Notes under the pieces: generated by a model
Told to the model about the DNA's origin: nothing
The model's input: the letters and a program-made list of their open reading frames with translations, nothing else
Database searches by the model: none
Made by a program: the position numbers and the translations under genes
Assembly: GCF_000017805.1 (NCBI RefSeq)
Contig: NC_009767.1
Coordinates: 5,659,299 to 5,723,298, forward strand
DNA length: 64,000 nt
Direction of reading: 5' to 3'
Origin: Roseiflexus castenholzii DSM 13941
GTDB taxonomy: Bacteria; Chloroflexota; Chloroflexia; Chloroflexales; Roseiflexaceae
Part shown: in pieces, positions 26,441 to 34,944 of the stretch
Position numbering within the stretch: position 1 is the stretch's first letter
How the letters are laid out: each line of letters begins with the position of its first letter

Positions 26441-27027
26441 ACTTGGGACACGGATGGGCGCGGATGCGACGGATTTTTACGGATTGGGCAATAATGCCCC
26501 CTCAGCGATCCGTGCCCATCCGTCTTGATCCGTGGCGATCCGTGTGCCATCGCCCGTACCCGCTATGATCTGGCATGATAGGACACGGATGGGCGCGGAT
26601 GCGACGGATTTTTACGGATTGGGCAATAATGCCCCCTCAGCGATCCGTGCCCATCCGTCTTGATCCGTGGCGATCCGTGTGCCATCACCCGCCCCGCCGA
26701 CAACTTGGGACACGGATGGGCGCGGATGCGACGGATTTTTACGGATTGGGCAATAATGCCCCCTCAACGATCCGTGCCCATCCGTCTTGATCCGTGGCGA
26801 TCCGTGTGCCATCACCCGTACTCGCTATGATCTAGCATGATAGGACGCGGATGTGCGCGGATGCGACGGATTTTTACGGATTGGGCAATAATGCTCCCTC
26901 AGCGATCCGTGCCCATCCGTCTTGATCCGTGGCGATCCGTGTGCCATCACCCGCCCCGTGGCGATCCGCGTGCCATCATCCGCCCCGTGGCGATCCGTGT
27001 GCCATCACCCCGCACCACCACCCAGGA
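26441..27027. repeat. Four 126-136-bp tandem repeats of ATCCGTG type
   Basis: The core GGATTTTTACGGATTGGGCA recurs at about 26471, 26606, 26732 and 26868. Units 1 and 3 begin with CAACTTGGGACACGG, and units 2 and 4 with TGATCT(G/A)GCATGATAGGAC, so the array is a duplicated dimer of about 261 bases. Each unit has a left arm CACGGATGGGCGCGGAT that is nearly complementary to its right arm ATCCGTGCCCATCCGT. Shorter GTGGCGATCCGTGTGCCATC copies continue to about 27010. No gene is supported inside. Confidence 0.88.
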
Positions 27028-27065
27028 GTGGATATGTCGCACCTCCCCTTTTGCTCGTCAAACAA

Positions 27066-28319
27066 TCACGCCGCCAACTGACGCGTCTTCGCCATAGTCT
27101 GCGGCGCGCCATAGGTCAGGCTGCGCCAGACCCACTCCAGCGGACCAAACCGGAAGCGCTTCAGCCAGAAGACGCTGATAACCAGTTGGACCAGCCAGAT
27201 GGTCAGGCTAATCAGCAGCCCGGCGAACGCACCCACCTGACCGAACAGCCCCAATCCGTAACTGTAGAAGATGAGCGTGCAGACAATCGATTGTGCGATG
27301 TAGTTGCTCAACGCCATTCGTCCTGCGGCTGCCAGAGGTTCCAGGCGGCGATGCCAGGCTTCCCGGCGGGTCAGCGCCACGAATGCCGCCATGTAACCGT
27401 AACTCAGCACTGGACCAAAGATAAGCAGAAGGACCGACGGCAATCCCGCCAGCGGCGATGTCATATCCACCGTCCACATCAGCCAGGTCAGCGCGAAATT
27501 GGCGACCAACCCCACGACCAGGCACACCCTCCCGGCTGGCAGGCGACGCTCGTTTGCCGGCAACTGCATCAGGCGCTGGAGCACCTGGCGCTTGCCGGCA
27601 TACATGCCGATCAGAAAGATTGCCAGGATCTGGAGGACATTTCCGCTCAAGAAGAAGAATACCAGGACGATCAGCCACTCAATGGCGCGCCAGGCAAAGA
27701 TTTGCCCCCACGATCCCCGCGCATAGGTCTCGATAGCCTGCCGCTCCAGATCGCGCACGAGCGTCATGACCTCGTCCATGCCGCTTGCATTGGTTGGAGC
27801 AAGACCTGCCACCAGAATGCCCAGAACGATGAGGCCTGCGCTCAAGATGATCGGTATGGCGATCAGCGCGCTCGCCCAGATGAGAAGCGTTCGCGGTTGC
27901 GCCTTGCGAAACAGCAGGGCAACCAGACCAACCAGCGCATAGATGAACAGAATATCGCCATTCCAGATCAGCAGGGCATGCGCCAGGCCAAATCCCATTA
28001 ACACCAACAACCGGCGGACCATAAAGCGCGCCGGGGCGCCACCGGCTTCCTGCACGCGCTCCATCTGTAACCACATCCCCAACCCAAAAAGGAAGGAGAA
28101 GAGCGGGTAGAACTTGCCCGTCGCCAGTGCATGGGTAAGAAACTCAACGGCATGGTCGAATGTGCTTTCTCCGCGTGGCGTTCCGGTGAATGCTGCAATG
28201 AACGGAAAACTGAAGATGCCCATGTTGACGATCAGGATACCCAACAGCGCAAATCCGCGCAGGATGTCGAGCAGGTCGATTCGCTCACGTGCTGTGGTTG
28301 GCGCTATTGCGTGCGACAT
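27066..28319 (-). CDS. DUF418 family membrane protein
   Basis: The 417-residue polytopic protein starts with RIDLLDILRGFALLGILIVN, the typical opening of DUF418 proteins, and has about eight to ten membrane helices. The C-terminal part (ALSNYIAQSIVCTLIFYSYGLGLFG, then WLKRFRFGPLEWVWRSLTYG) is the conserved DUF418 domain. The family is uncharacterised and may be acyltransferase- or transport-related. ATG 28319 has a good GGAAGG ribosome site. An open frame continuing to 28529 lacks family similarity. Confidence 0.85.
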   Translation of the reverse strand: MSHAIAPTTARERIDLLDILRGFALLGILIVNMGIFSFPFIAAFTGTPRGESTFDHAVEFLTHALATGKFYPLFSFLFGLGMWLQMERVQEAGGAPARFMVRRLLVLMGFGLAHALLIWNGDILFIYALVGLVALLFRKAQPRTLLIWASALIAIPIILSAGLIVLGILVAGLAPTNASGMDEVMTLVRDLERQAIETYARGSWGQIFAWRAIEWLIVLVFFFLSGNVLQILAIFLIGMYAGKRQVLQRLMQLPANERRLPAGRVCLVVGLVANFALTWLMWTVDMTSPLAGLPSVLLLIFGPVLSYGYMAAFVALTRREAWHRRLEPLAAAGRMALSNYIAQSIVCTLIFYSYGLGLFGQVGAFAGLLISLTIWLVQLVISVFWLKRFRFGPLEWVWRSLTYGAPQTMAKTRQLAA

Positions 28320-28644
28320 ATTATCACCTTCCCTCTCTATGCCTGGCATCGATAAGACGTTCAAACTTGCCCTTTTGTGGCACTCTCCGGCGCAGACCTC
28401 AAAGGTCGCCACGTTCTTGTTGAAACCCTTCACACCACCGCATCGGATACGAATCAACGCGAAGAAACAACAGGCAACATGGCGCCATTGAACCAGAACG
28501 GCGCTCCCTTCCAGCCCGCAACGTTCCACCCTCGCGCCTCGCGCTCTGGTTCACCTTCCTGTACGCCATAGCACGGCAACGGGCACGCTGGCGCGACGTT
28601 GCCGTGCAACATATCTGCCTGTTCCCTTTCACCCCTCACCCCTA

Positions 28645-28794
28645 ATACCAATGACGATTGAAGATGCCGAATGCTGGTCATTCCGAGCGCAGCGACTTGT
28701 CATTCCGAGCGCAGCGAGGAATCTAAGCGGGTCGCGCACGACCCCTCGCGCTGCTCGGGGTGACAATGCCGGATGGTCACAGGTAAATTGGTAT
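28645..28794 (+). repeat. Hairpin repeat family 1, copy upstream of the SARP gene
   Basis: A 150-base unit with ATACCAAT and ATTGGTAT ends. It holds the GTCATTCCGAGCGCAGCG core twice on the left and the complementary CCCTCGCGCTGCTCGGGGTGAC on the right. Confidence 0.85.
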
Positions 28795-28802
28795 AACCCT
28801 TC

Positions 28803-28999
28803 AAGTGCGGACCGCGCGCATGCGTATAGCAGGCAGACATGGCGTTTGATGTCAGGGAATGCGTTGTTTTTCTCTCACCCCCACCCCTCTCCCGCGCGCG
28901 GCGGACCCCCCGCGTCGGGGGACAGGGGGGCTTGCCCCGCGCGCGAGACCGTCCCACGGCGGGAGTGCCGGTGTTCGTTCGGGTATTCTGTCCGCCCTT
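28803..28999. repeat. Palindrome-ended repeat, family 2, copy 2
   Basis: It begins AAGTGCGGAC and ends GTCCGCCCTT. The outer 20-30 bases match the copy at 16088-16251 (GGACCGCGCGCAT near the left end, TTCTGTCCGCCCTTAAAC-like right end). The gap between DUF418 and the regulator (28320-29043) contains this, a family 1 copy and a promoter, but no gene. Confidence 0.7.
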
Positions 29000-29013
29000 A
29001 AACCTCTCACCCC

Positions 29014-29022
29014 TGGTATAAT
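29014..29022 (+). promoter_or_regulatory. Extended -10 promoter of the SARP regulator gene
   Basis: TGGTATAAT, a perfect -10 with TGn extension, lies right after the end of the family 2 repeat. No good -35 is present. A GGAGG follows at 29035-29039, 4 bases before ATG 29044, so the leader is very short. Confidence 0.55.
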
Positions 29023-29043
29023 GCACACTCTGCTGGAGGCGTT

Positions 29044-32000
29044 ATGCTCACCATTCTCCTTCTCGGTCCGCCGCAGATCCTGTCCGATGGCATCCCGGTA
29101 ACGGTGTCGCGCCGTCGTGCGCGGGCGCTGGTCTACTATCTGGCAGCGCAGGACAAACCGGTTCACCGCGAGCGCTTGATCGACCTGTTCTGGCACGACC
29201 ACGACCACGCTGCTGCCCGACAGTTGCTCCGCACCACGCTCCACAGCGTGCGACGGGTGCTTGGATCGGCTGTCGAAGGTGATGAGGAAGTTACTCTCGC
29301 CCTCGATGCCGACGTAGACTATCGCGCACTGGTCACTGCCGTCACTGCGCCCATCGGCAATGAGTCGATACTGTCCGCCGCGCTGGAGCGCTACCGTGAT
29401 GATCTGCTGACCGGTTTCACCCTTCCCGATGCTCCGCTATTTGCCGATTGGCTCGAAGCAGAGCGAGAGCGGGCGCGTTTGCTGGCGATGCGGGGATATA
29501 CACACCTGGCGCGCATCGCCGAAATGCGCGGCGATCTTGCTGCGGCGCTGACGGCGCTCGACCGCGCGCTGACGTTCGATCCGCTCCAGGAAGACCTGCA
29601 ACGCGAAATAATGCGCCTGCATTACCTGTCAGGCGATCGGGTCGGCGCCATCCGGCGCTACGAGAACCTGCGCGATCTGCTCGACGCCGAATTGGGTGTG
29701 CCGCCGATGCGTGAGACCCGCGAACTCTACGATGCGATCGTGACCGATCGCCTGCTCGATAGTGCATCGACGCAGTATCGCAGTCTTGAGAGTGAACGGT
29801 ATAAGCAGCGGAACGTGTCGAGCAATCGTCCACCGCCAGCGCGTCACACCCTGCCGTCCCTGCTGCCATTCATTGGACGGTCGGCGGAGATGGAAGCGAT
29901 CGAGATGGTTGGTGCGGGACGGCTTATGCTGATTGAAGGTGAAACCGGGATCGGCAAGACCCGTCTGGCGTTCGAGGCGCTGGAACGACATACAGCGCGG
30001 GGCGGATTGACCCTTATCGCGGCTGCGCGCGAACTGGAGCAGGGATTGCCCTACCGACCATGGATCGACCTGTTGCGTGATCTGCTGGCGCGTCCCAACT
30101 GGCATATGCTGCGCGCACACCTCAATCTCGATCCACTCTGGTTCGGCGAGGCGGCGCGGCTGTTGCCGGAACTGGCGCCTGGATCATCGGCGACGACACA
30201 GGCGGACGAAGCGCGCCTGTGGGAAGGAGTGACACGGTTGTTGATTGCGCTGGCGAGTCTGAAGCCGCTCATGTTGCTCTTCGACGATCTCCATTGGGCG
30301 GACGCAAGCAGTCTTGGTCTGCTGGGATATGTGGTGCGGCGGGCTGAGGAAGCGTCGGTTCGCCTGATTGCAACTGCGCGCACGACGGATCATCAGGCGG
30401 CGCTCCGTATCTTGCTGAATGCGCTGACCCGTGAGGGGCGTCTGGAACGCATACTGCTGCGCCGTCTGAGTACGACTGACACCGAAGCGCTGGCGCGCGC
30501 GCTGAGTCCCGATGATGCCGCGCGATTGGCTTCCTGGCTCTATCGTAATACCGAAGGCAATCCTTTCGTTATTGCCGAATTGGTGCGCCACGCCCGCACC
30601 ACCGGGTTGCTGTCCGCCGATGGGCGATTGAGTCCGGTTCTGCCCGATGAACCGGTTGTGCCTGTGTCGGTATATGGTCTAATCCAGTCACAATTGGCGC
30701 GTCTTTCCGACGAAGCGCGCCGGGTACTCGACACGGCAGCGACAGTCGGGCGGGTCTTTTCATTTGATGTCGTGGCGCGCGCAGCGGCGCTTTCCGAAGA
30801 GGCGGCGCTCGACGCACTCGATGAACTGCGCGCTGCCCGCCTCATCGAGCCGTTAGCCAATGGTCGTTTTCAGTTCGACCATAGTTTGACGATGGAGGTC
30901 GCGTACCGCGAGATGGGTGAGCCGCGCCATCGGGCGCTGCACCGGCGCGTCGCCGAGGCGCTCGAAGCGCTCAACCGCGACTGTCTGGATGATGTGGCAG
31001 GATTGATCGCCTGGCATTTTGCCGAAGGCGGGGTTCCTGAGCGCGCGGCGACCTACGCGGTGCGCGCCGGTCGCCGCGCGGCGCGCGTCGCCGCCTGGAC
31101 GGAAGCGATTGCGTTTTACGAACAGGCGCTGGCAGGTTTAGGGGCTTCACAGCGGTTCGATGCGCTGATGAACCTGGGAGAAGCGTTAGTGATGGGCGGG
31201 AAAGCGGCGCAGGCAGCGGAACGGTTCCGCGAAAGCCTGGCGCTGGCGCGCACTCCTGCGGAAGCGCGTCGGGCGCGGTTGAGTCTGGCGCGCGCACTGG
31301 CGCCTCAGGGACGGTACGCTGAAATGATCGAAGCAGTGCGCGGGTTGGAACAACGTGGTGATCTCCGTGATCGGATCACGGCACTGTTCCTGTGGGGCAC
31401 AGCGCTATCGCTCGAAGGGTCCGATCTGATCGGTGCGGCGCTCCGGTTGCGTGAAGCGGCGCGTCTGATTCTGGCGCAACCCGCGCCCGATCCCATCGCG
31501 CTAGCGCAGGTGCGCTTCGAACTCGGCAGCGTGGCGGCTCAGCAGGGCGACCTGTCCGCCGCAGTCGCCTCCTACCGCGAGGCGCTGGCAGCCACCGACA
31601 GCGCCACCGCGCATCCAGAAGCGCTCACATGGCGCATTCTGGCGTGCAACAACCTTGCCTATCATCTGCACCTGCAAGGGCGCCTGGACGAAGCCGAACA
31701 CTGGCTGGACGAAGGTCTGCGCCTGGCGAATGAGTATGGCATGCTGGGGCTTCAACCATATCTGCTCTCGACCCAAGGCGAGATCGCGCTGGCGCGCGGC
31801 AACCTCGATGCGGCTGAGTCCAGTTTTCTGGCGGGACTGACCCTTGCCGAACGCATGGTCGTTTCTGAACGGGTGGCCGGCATCACCGCCAATCTCGGAC
31901 TCGTCGCATTGCACCGCGGACACGCCACACTCGCTATTCACCACCTCTCGATAGCCCTGGCGCGCGCCGATACGCTGGGCACACGTCATCTCGCCGCACA

Positions 32001-32211
32001 GATCCGCATCTGGCTGGCGCCGCTCCTCCCGCCTGATGAAGCGCGCACCGTTCTCGCGCAGGCGCGCACCATCGCCGAAAGCGGCGGTCGTCGTCGTCTG
32101 CTAGCGGATATAGCCCGTGTGGAATACCAATTACGATTAAGGATGCCGCATGCTGGTCATTCCGAGCGCAGCGAGGAATCTGAGCGGGTTGCGCAAGACC
32201 CCTCGCTCTGA
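29044..32211 (+). CDS. SARP/BTAD-type transcriptional activator with AAA ATPase and TPR domains
   Basis: The 1055-residue regulator has an N-terminal winged-helix DNA-binding region (residues 1-95, RRRARALVYYLAAQ and RTTLHSVRRVLG) and a bacterial activation domain to about residue 245 (LLAMRGYTHLARIAEM). A STAND-like ATPase follows, with Walker A EGETGIGKTR near 298 and Walker B MLLFDDLHWAD near 415. The C-terminal half is TPR-like helical repeats (AVASYREALAATD, GRLDEAEHWLDEGLRLA). The last 29 or so codons come from a family 1 hairpin repeat (peptide HSERSEESER), so the native end was altered. The regulated genes are unknown. Confidence 0.85.
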   Translation: MLTILLLGPPQILSDGIPVTVSRRRARALVYYLAAQDKPVHRERLIDLFWHDHDHAAARQLLRTTLHSVRRVLGSAVEGDEEVTLALDADVDYRALVTAVTAPIGNESILSAALERYRDDLLTGFTLPDAPLFADWLEAERERARLLAMRGYTHLARIAEMRGDLAAALTALDRALTFDPLQEDLQREIMRLHYLSGDRVGAIRRYENLRDLLDAELGVPPMRETRELYDAIVTDRLLDSASTQYRSLESERYKQRNVSSNRPPPARHTLPSLLPFIGRSAEMEAIEMVGAGRLMLIEGETGIGKTRLAFEALERHTARGGLTLIAAARELEQGLPYRPWIDLLRDLLARPNWHMLRAHLNLDPLWFGEAARLLPELAPGSSATTQADEARLWEGVTRLLIALASLKPLMLLFDDLHWADASSLGLLGYVVRRAEEASVRLIATARTTDHQAALRILLNALTREGRLERILLRRLSTTDTEALARALSPDDAARLASWLYRNTEGNPFVIAELVRHARTTGLLSADGRLSPVLPDEPVVPVSVYGLIQSQLARLSDEARRVLDTAATVGRVFSFDVVARAAALSEEAALDALDELRAARLIEPLANGRFQFDHSLTMEVAYREMGEPRHRALHRRVAEALEALNRDCLDDVAGLIAWHFAEGGVPERAATYAVRAGRRAARVAAWTEAIAFYEQALAGLGASQRFDALMNLGEALVMGGKAAQAAERFRESLALARTPAEARRARLSLARALAPQGRYAEMIEAVRGLEQRGDLRDRITALFLWGTALSLEGSDLIGAALRLREAARLILAQPAPDPIALAQVRFELGSVAAQQGDLSAAVASYREALAATDSATAHPEALTWRILACNNLAYHLHLQGRLDEAEHWLDEGLRLANEYGMLGLQPYLLSTQGEIALARGNLDAAESSFLAGLTLAERMVVSERVAGITANLGLVALHRGHATLAIHHLSIALARADTLGTRHLAAQIRIWLAPLLPPDEARTVLAQARTIAESGGRRRLLADIARVEYQLRLRMPHAGHSERSEESERVAQDPSL

Positions 32212-32250
32212 TCAGGGTGACAATGCCGGATGGTCACAGGTAATTGGTAG
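32124..32250 (+). repeat. Hairpin repeat family 1, copy inserted in a gene 3' end
   Basis: A 127-base unit starting ATACCAAT (32124) and ending ATTGGTA (32243-32249). It lies across the 3' end of the SARP gene, supplying its last codons and stop. The right half is partly decayed (CTCTGATCAGGGTGAC). Confidence 0.85.
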
Positions 32251-32351
32251 AACACGCGCTGGCGCCGCGTTGACGCTCATGTTGACGCTCATGTTGATGC
32301 AGGAGTGCTACGCTGTGTTTGAACAATCTTTCAGCAACAGGAGCGTCTGGC

Positions 32352-32918
32352 ATGGCTCAATGGATCATCGACGACAGTCATTCCCTCATTCAGTTTACCG
32401 TCCGTCATATGATGATTTCGAAAGTGCGCGGACGGTTCGACCGCTTCAGTGGCACAATTACGGCAGATGAGCAGAATCCTGCCAACTCGTCGGTGTATGT
32501 TCAAATCGAAGCCGCCAGCATCAACACACGCGATGCAAGGCGCGACGGACATCTGACATCGCCGGATTTCCTCGATGTCGCCCATTATCCCCATATCACG
32601 TTCGTCAGCAAGCGTATTGAAGTGCTGGACGAGTCGCGCGGGCGGATGGTTGGTGATCTGACCATCCGCGGCGTGACCCACGAGGTAACGCTCGATGTCG
32701 AATACAACGGTCAGGCGCGCTCGCCCTGGGGCACGGTCAGCGCCGGCTTCCATGCCAGCACGACGATCAACCGCAAGGACTGGGGACTGACCTGGAATAT
32801 GGCGCTGGAGACCGGCGGAGTGCTGGTCGGCGACGAGGTGGAGATCGATATCGAAGTTGAGTTGATCAGGCAGGAGGAACAGCCGACGGAGACAGTCGAG
32901 GCGACAGCGGCGTCATAA
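32352..32918 (+). CDS. YceI family protein
   Basis: The 188-residue protein is a YceI-type lipocalin-like barrel. Signatures are WIIDDSHSLIQFTVRHMMISKVRG at the N-terminus, SINTRDARRDGHLTSPDFLDV in the middle and LTIRGVTHEVTLDVEY. The family binds isoprenoid-type lipids, and some members act in acid or osmotic stress. No signal peptide is present, so this one appears cytoplasmic. ATG 32352 has AGGAG 8 bases upstream and was preferred to an ATG at 32319. The last 53 bases overlap the convergent hydantoinase gene. Confidence 0.9.
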   Translation: MAQWIIDDSHSLIQFTVRHMMISKVRGRFDRFSGTITADEQNPANSSVYVQIEAASINTRDARRDGHLTSPDFLDVAHYPHITFVSKRIEVLDESRGRMVGDLTIRGVTHEVTLDVEYNGQARSPWGTVSAGFHASTTINRKDWGLTWNMALETGGVLVGDEVEIDIEVELIRQEEQPTETVEATAAS

Positions 32919-34944
32919 TCAGGTTGAGGTCTGCATCCACGACGACACGCCATCCCGGCGGCGCAATGGTTGTGGCATCGAACTGCGCAATGATCGCCGG
33001 TCCGTCGATTGCGTCGCCGGGACGCAGGTCGTCGCGTTCGTACAGTGGTGCAGGTTCGAGTGCTGCGGTGTCGCCGTTCAACGCCGCCTGCACCACGGTG
33101 CGCGGCATCAATGGCGACGCGCGCGGCGGCAACTCCTCCGGCGCGAAGTCGATGGCGCTGCGCGGGCTGACGGCACGCACCCGCAGCGTAACGGCTTCGA
33201 TGCGTCGCTCACGCATGGCATGCCCGTAGCGCCGCTCGTGCAGCGCATGAAACCGTTCTGCCAGGTCTGTCAGCGGCGTCGGCGACTTTTCCCAACCGCT
33301 CTCCAGCGATGTGGGAAGTTCATACGATTGTCCAGCATAGCGCAGATCAAGCACGCACTCGATCCGGCAGCCATTGAGGTCCTCGCCGTCGGCTGCAAGC
33401 GCCGCCAGTGCCTCGTCTGCAAGCGCGGCGATGTGCACGGCGAGGGTTGTGGTATCGAGCGCGTCGAGGGTTGTCAGCAACGCCCGGCTACTCTCGCGGG
33501 TGACATCGGCGGCGATCATGCCAAGCGCCGAGAGCACCCCCGGATAGCGCGGTATGAGCACCGTGCGGATGCCGAGCGCAGCCGCCAGATGCGCCGCATG
33601 CAGCGGTCCGGCGCCGCCAAACGCCACCAGCGCGCAATCACGCGGATCGTCGCCGCGCTCGACCGAAATCGCCCGAATGGCGCGCTCCATCAGCGCATTG
33701 GCGATGCGCACTACACCGAGTGCAGCGCGCTGTTCATCATCGGGGCTTTGTGCACCGAACAGATCATGCGCCAGCGTTATGAACGCCATGCGCGCCCGCT
33801 CGACATCAAGCGTCATGTGCCCGCCCAGGAAATAATCCGCCTGCAAGCGCCCCAAGAGCAGGTTTGCATCCGTCACGGTTGGCAGCGTTCCTCGTCCATA
33901 GCACGCCGGTCCCGGATCGGCGCCGGCGCTCTGCGGACCAACGCGCAGCGCGCCGCCAGCATCGATCCGGGCAAGAGAGCCGCCTCCCGCACCCACCGTG
34001 TGAATGTCCAGACTCGGCAGGCGCACCGGAAGACCGCCGACTTGCGACTCAGATGTGTGCGGCAGCGTCCCGTCCACCAGCGCGACATCGGTGGACGTTC
34101 CCCCCATATCGAACGTAATGATCCGATTGAAACCAGCGCGCCGTGCAACCGCATATGCACCCACAACACCACCAGCTGGACCGGAAAGGGTCGCGCGCGC
34201 CGCCAATTCGCGAGCCGTCACCAGCCCCATGCTCCCACCATCGGACGCCATGATGCGGATGGAGCGCACGCCCCGATCCCTCAACGCCGGACCGAGGCGA
34301 TCCAGGTAGCGCCCAAGAATGGGACTGACATACGCATTGACGACGGTGGTGCTGGTGCGCTCGTACTCGCGCGGTTCCGGCAAAACGCGGTGCGAGGCGA
34401 AGATGAACAGGGAGCGCTGCGACGTGCGCGCCGCCCGGTCGAGCGCTGCTATCACCTGATCCTCATGGGATGGATTGGCATAACTGTGGAGCAGGCAGAT
34501 CGCAACCGATTCGACAGGGTGCTCCCCGATCCAGGCGACCAGGCGCGCCAGTTCGCTGTCGTCGAGCGGAGTCAGCACACTACCATCAGGCAGCATGCGC
34601 TCGATCAGTTCGAAGCGCCAGGCTTCAGGAACCGGCGGATCGAGCCGTGTCACATTCAGGTCGTAGAGCGTTGGTCGGTTGCCGCGCCCGATCACCAGCA
34701 CATCACCGAAGCCGCCGGTCGTCACTAGAGCAGTCGCGGCGCCGCGCCGTTCGAGCAGCGCATTGGTCGCCACCGTCGTGCCATGAACGATGGTTGCCGG
34801 CGCGCCGAGCGTATCAACGCCTTGAAGAAGCGCACACGCCGGGTCATCGGGCGTCGAGAGCGTTTTGTAGATGCGCACCCGCCCATTGCGGAGCAACACA
34901 AAGTCGGTGAACGTGCCGCCAATATCGATGCCAAGGATGTCCAT
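32866..34944 (-). CDS. hyuA: Hydantoinase/oxoprolinase subunit A
   Basis: The 692-residue ATP-dependent hydrolase subunit has an ASKHA fold. The N-terminus DILGIDIGGTFTDFVLL carries the phosphate-binding loop. Later motifs are GNRPTLYDLN, EYERTSTTVVNAYVSPI, ITFDMGGTSTDVALVDG, AGGGSLARIDAGGALRVGP and GSAGADPGPACYGRG-like PQSAGADPGPACYG, all HyuA landmarks. HyuA normally pairs with HyuB to open hydantoin or 5-oxoproline rings; no hyuB is in this window. ATG 34944 overlaps the upstream lipoprotein stop (TGATG), so the two are coupled. The 3' end overlaps the convergent YceI gene. Confidence 0.88.
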   Translation of the reverse strand: MDILGIDIGGTFTDFVLLRNGRVRIYKTLSTPDDPACALLQGVDTLGAPATIVHGTTVATNALLERRGAATALVTTGGFGDVLVIGRGNRPTLYDLNVTRLDPPVPEAWRFELIERMLPDGSVLTPLDDSELARLVAWIGEHPVESVAICLLHSYANPSHEDQVIAALDRAARTSQRSLFIFASHRVLPEPREYERTSTTVVNAYVSPILGRYLDRLGPALRDRGVRSIRIMASDGGSMGLVTARELAARATLSGPAGGVVGAYAVARRAGFNRIITFDMGGTSTDVALVDGTLPHTSESQVGGLPVRLPSLDIHTVGAGGGSLARIDAGGALRVGPQSAGADPGPACYGRGTLPTVTDANLLLGRLQADYFLGGHMTLDVERARMAFITLAHDLFGAQSPDDEQRAALGVVRIANALMERAIRAISVERGDDPRDCALVAFGGAGPLHAAHLAAALGIRTVLIPRYPGVLSALGMIAADVTRESSRALLTTLDALDTTTLAVHIAALADEALAALAADGEDLNGCRIECVLDLRYAGQSYELPTSLESGWEKSPTPLTDLAERFHALHERRYGHAMRERRIEAVTLRVRAVSPRSAIDFAPEELPPRASPLMPRTVVQAALNGDTAALEPAPLYERDDLRPGDAIDGPAIIAQFDATTIAPPGWRVVVDADLNLIMTPLSPRLSPSAVPPA

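Noticed and set aside
24244..26528. Two long plus-strand open frames (465 and 607 codons) across the palindrome array
   Set aside because: Their translations are repeats of low-complexity PSRLAPRPS-type peptides from the C-rich array, and the second runs antisense through the aldo/keto reductase gene.
33220..34728. A 502-codon plus-strand frame
   Set aside because: It is antisense to hyuA, with a composition typical of shadow frames in GC-rich DNA.
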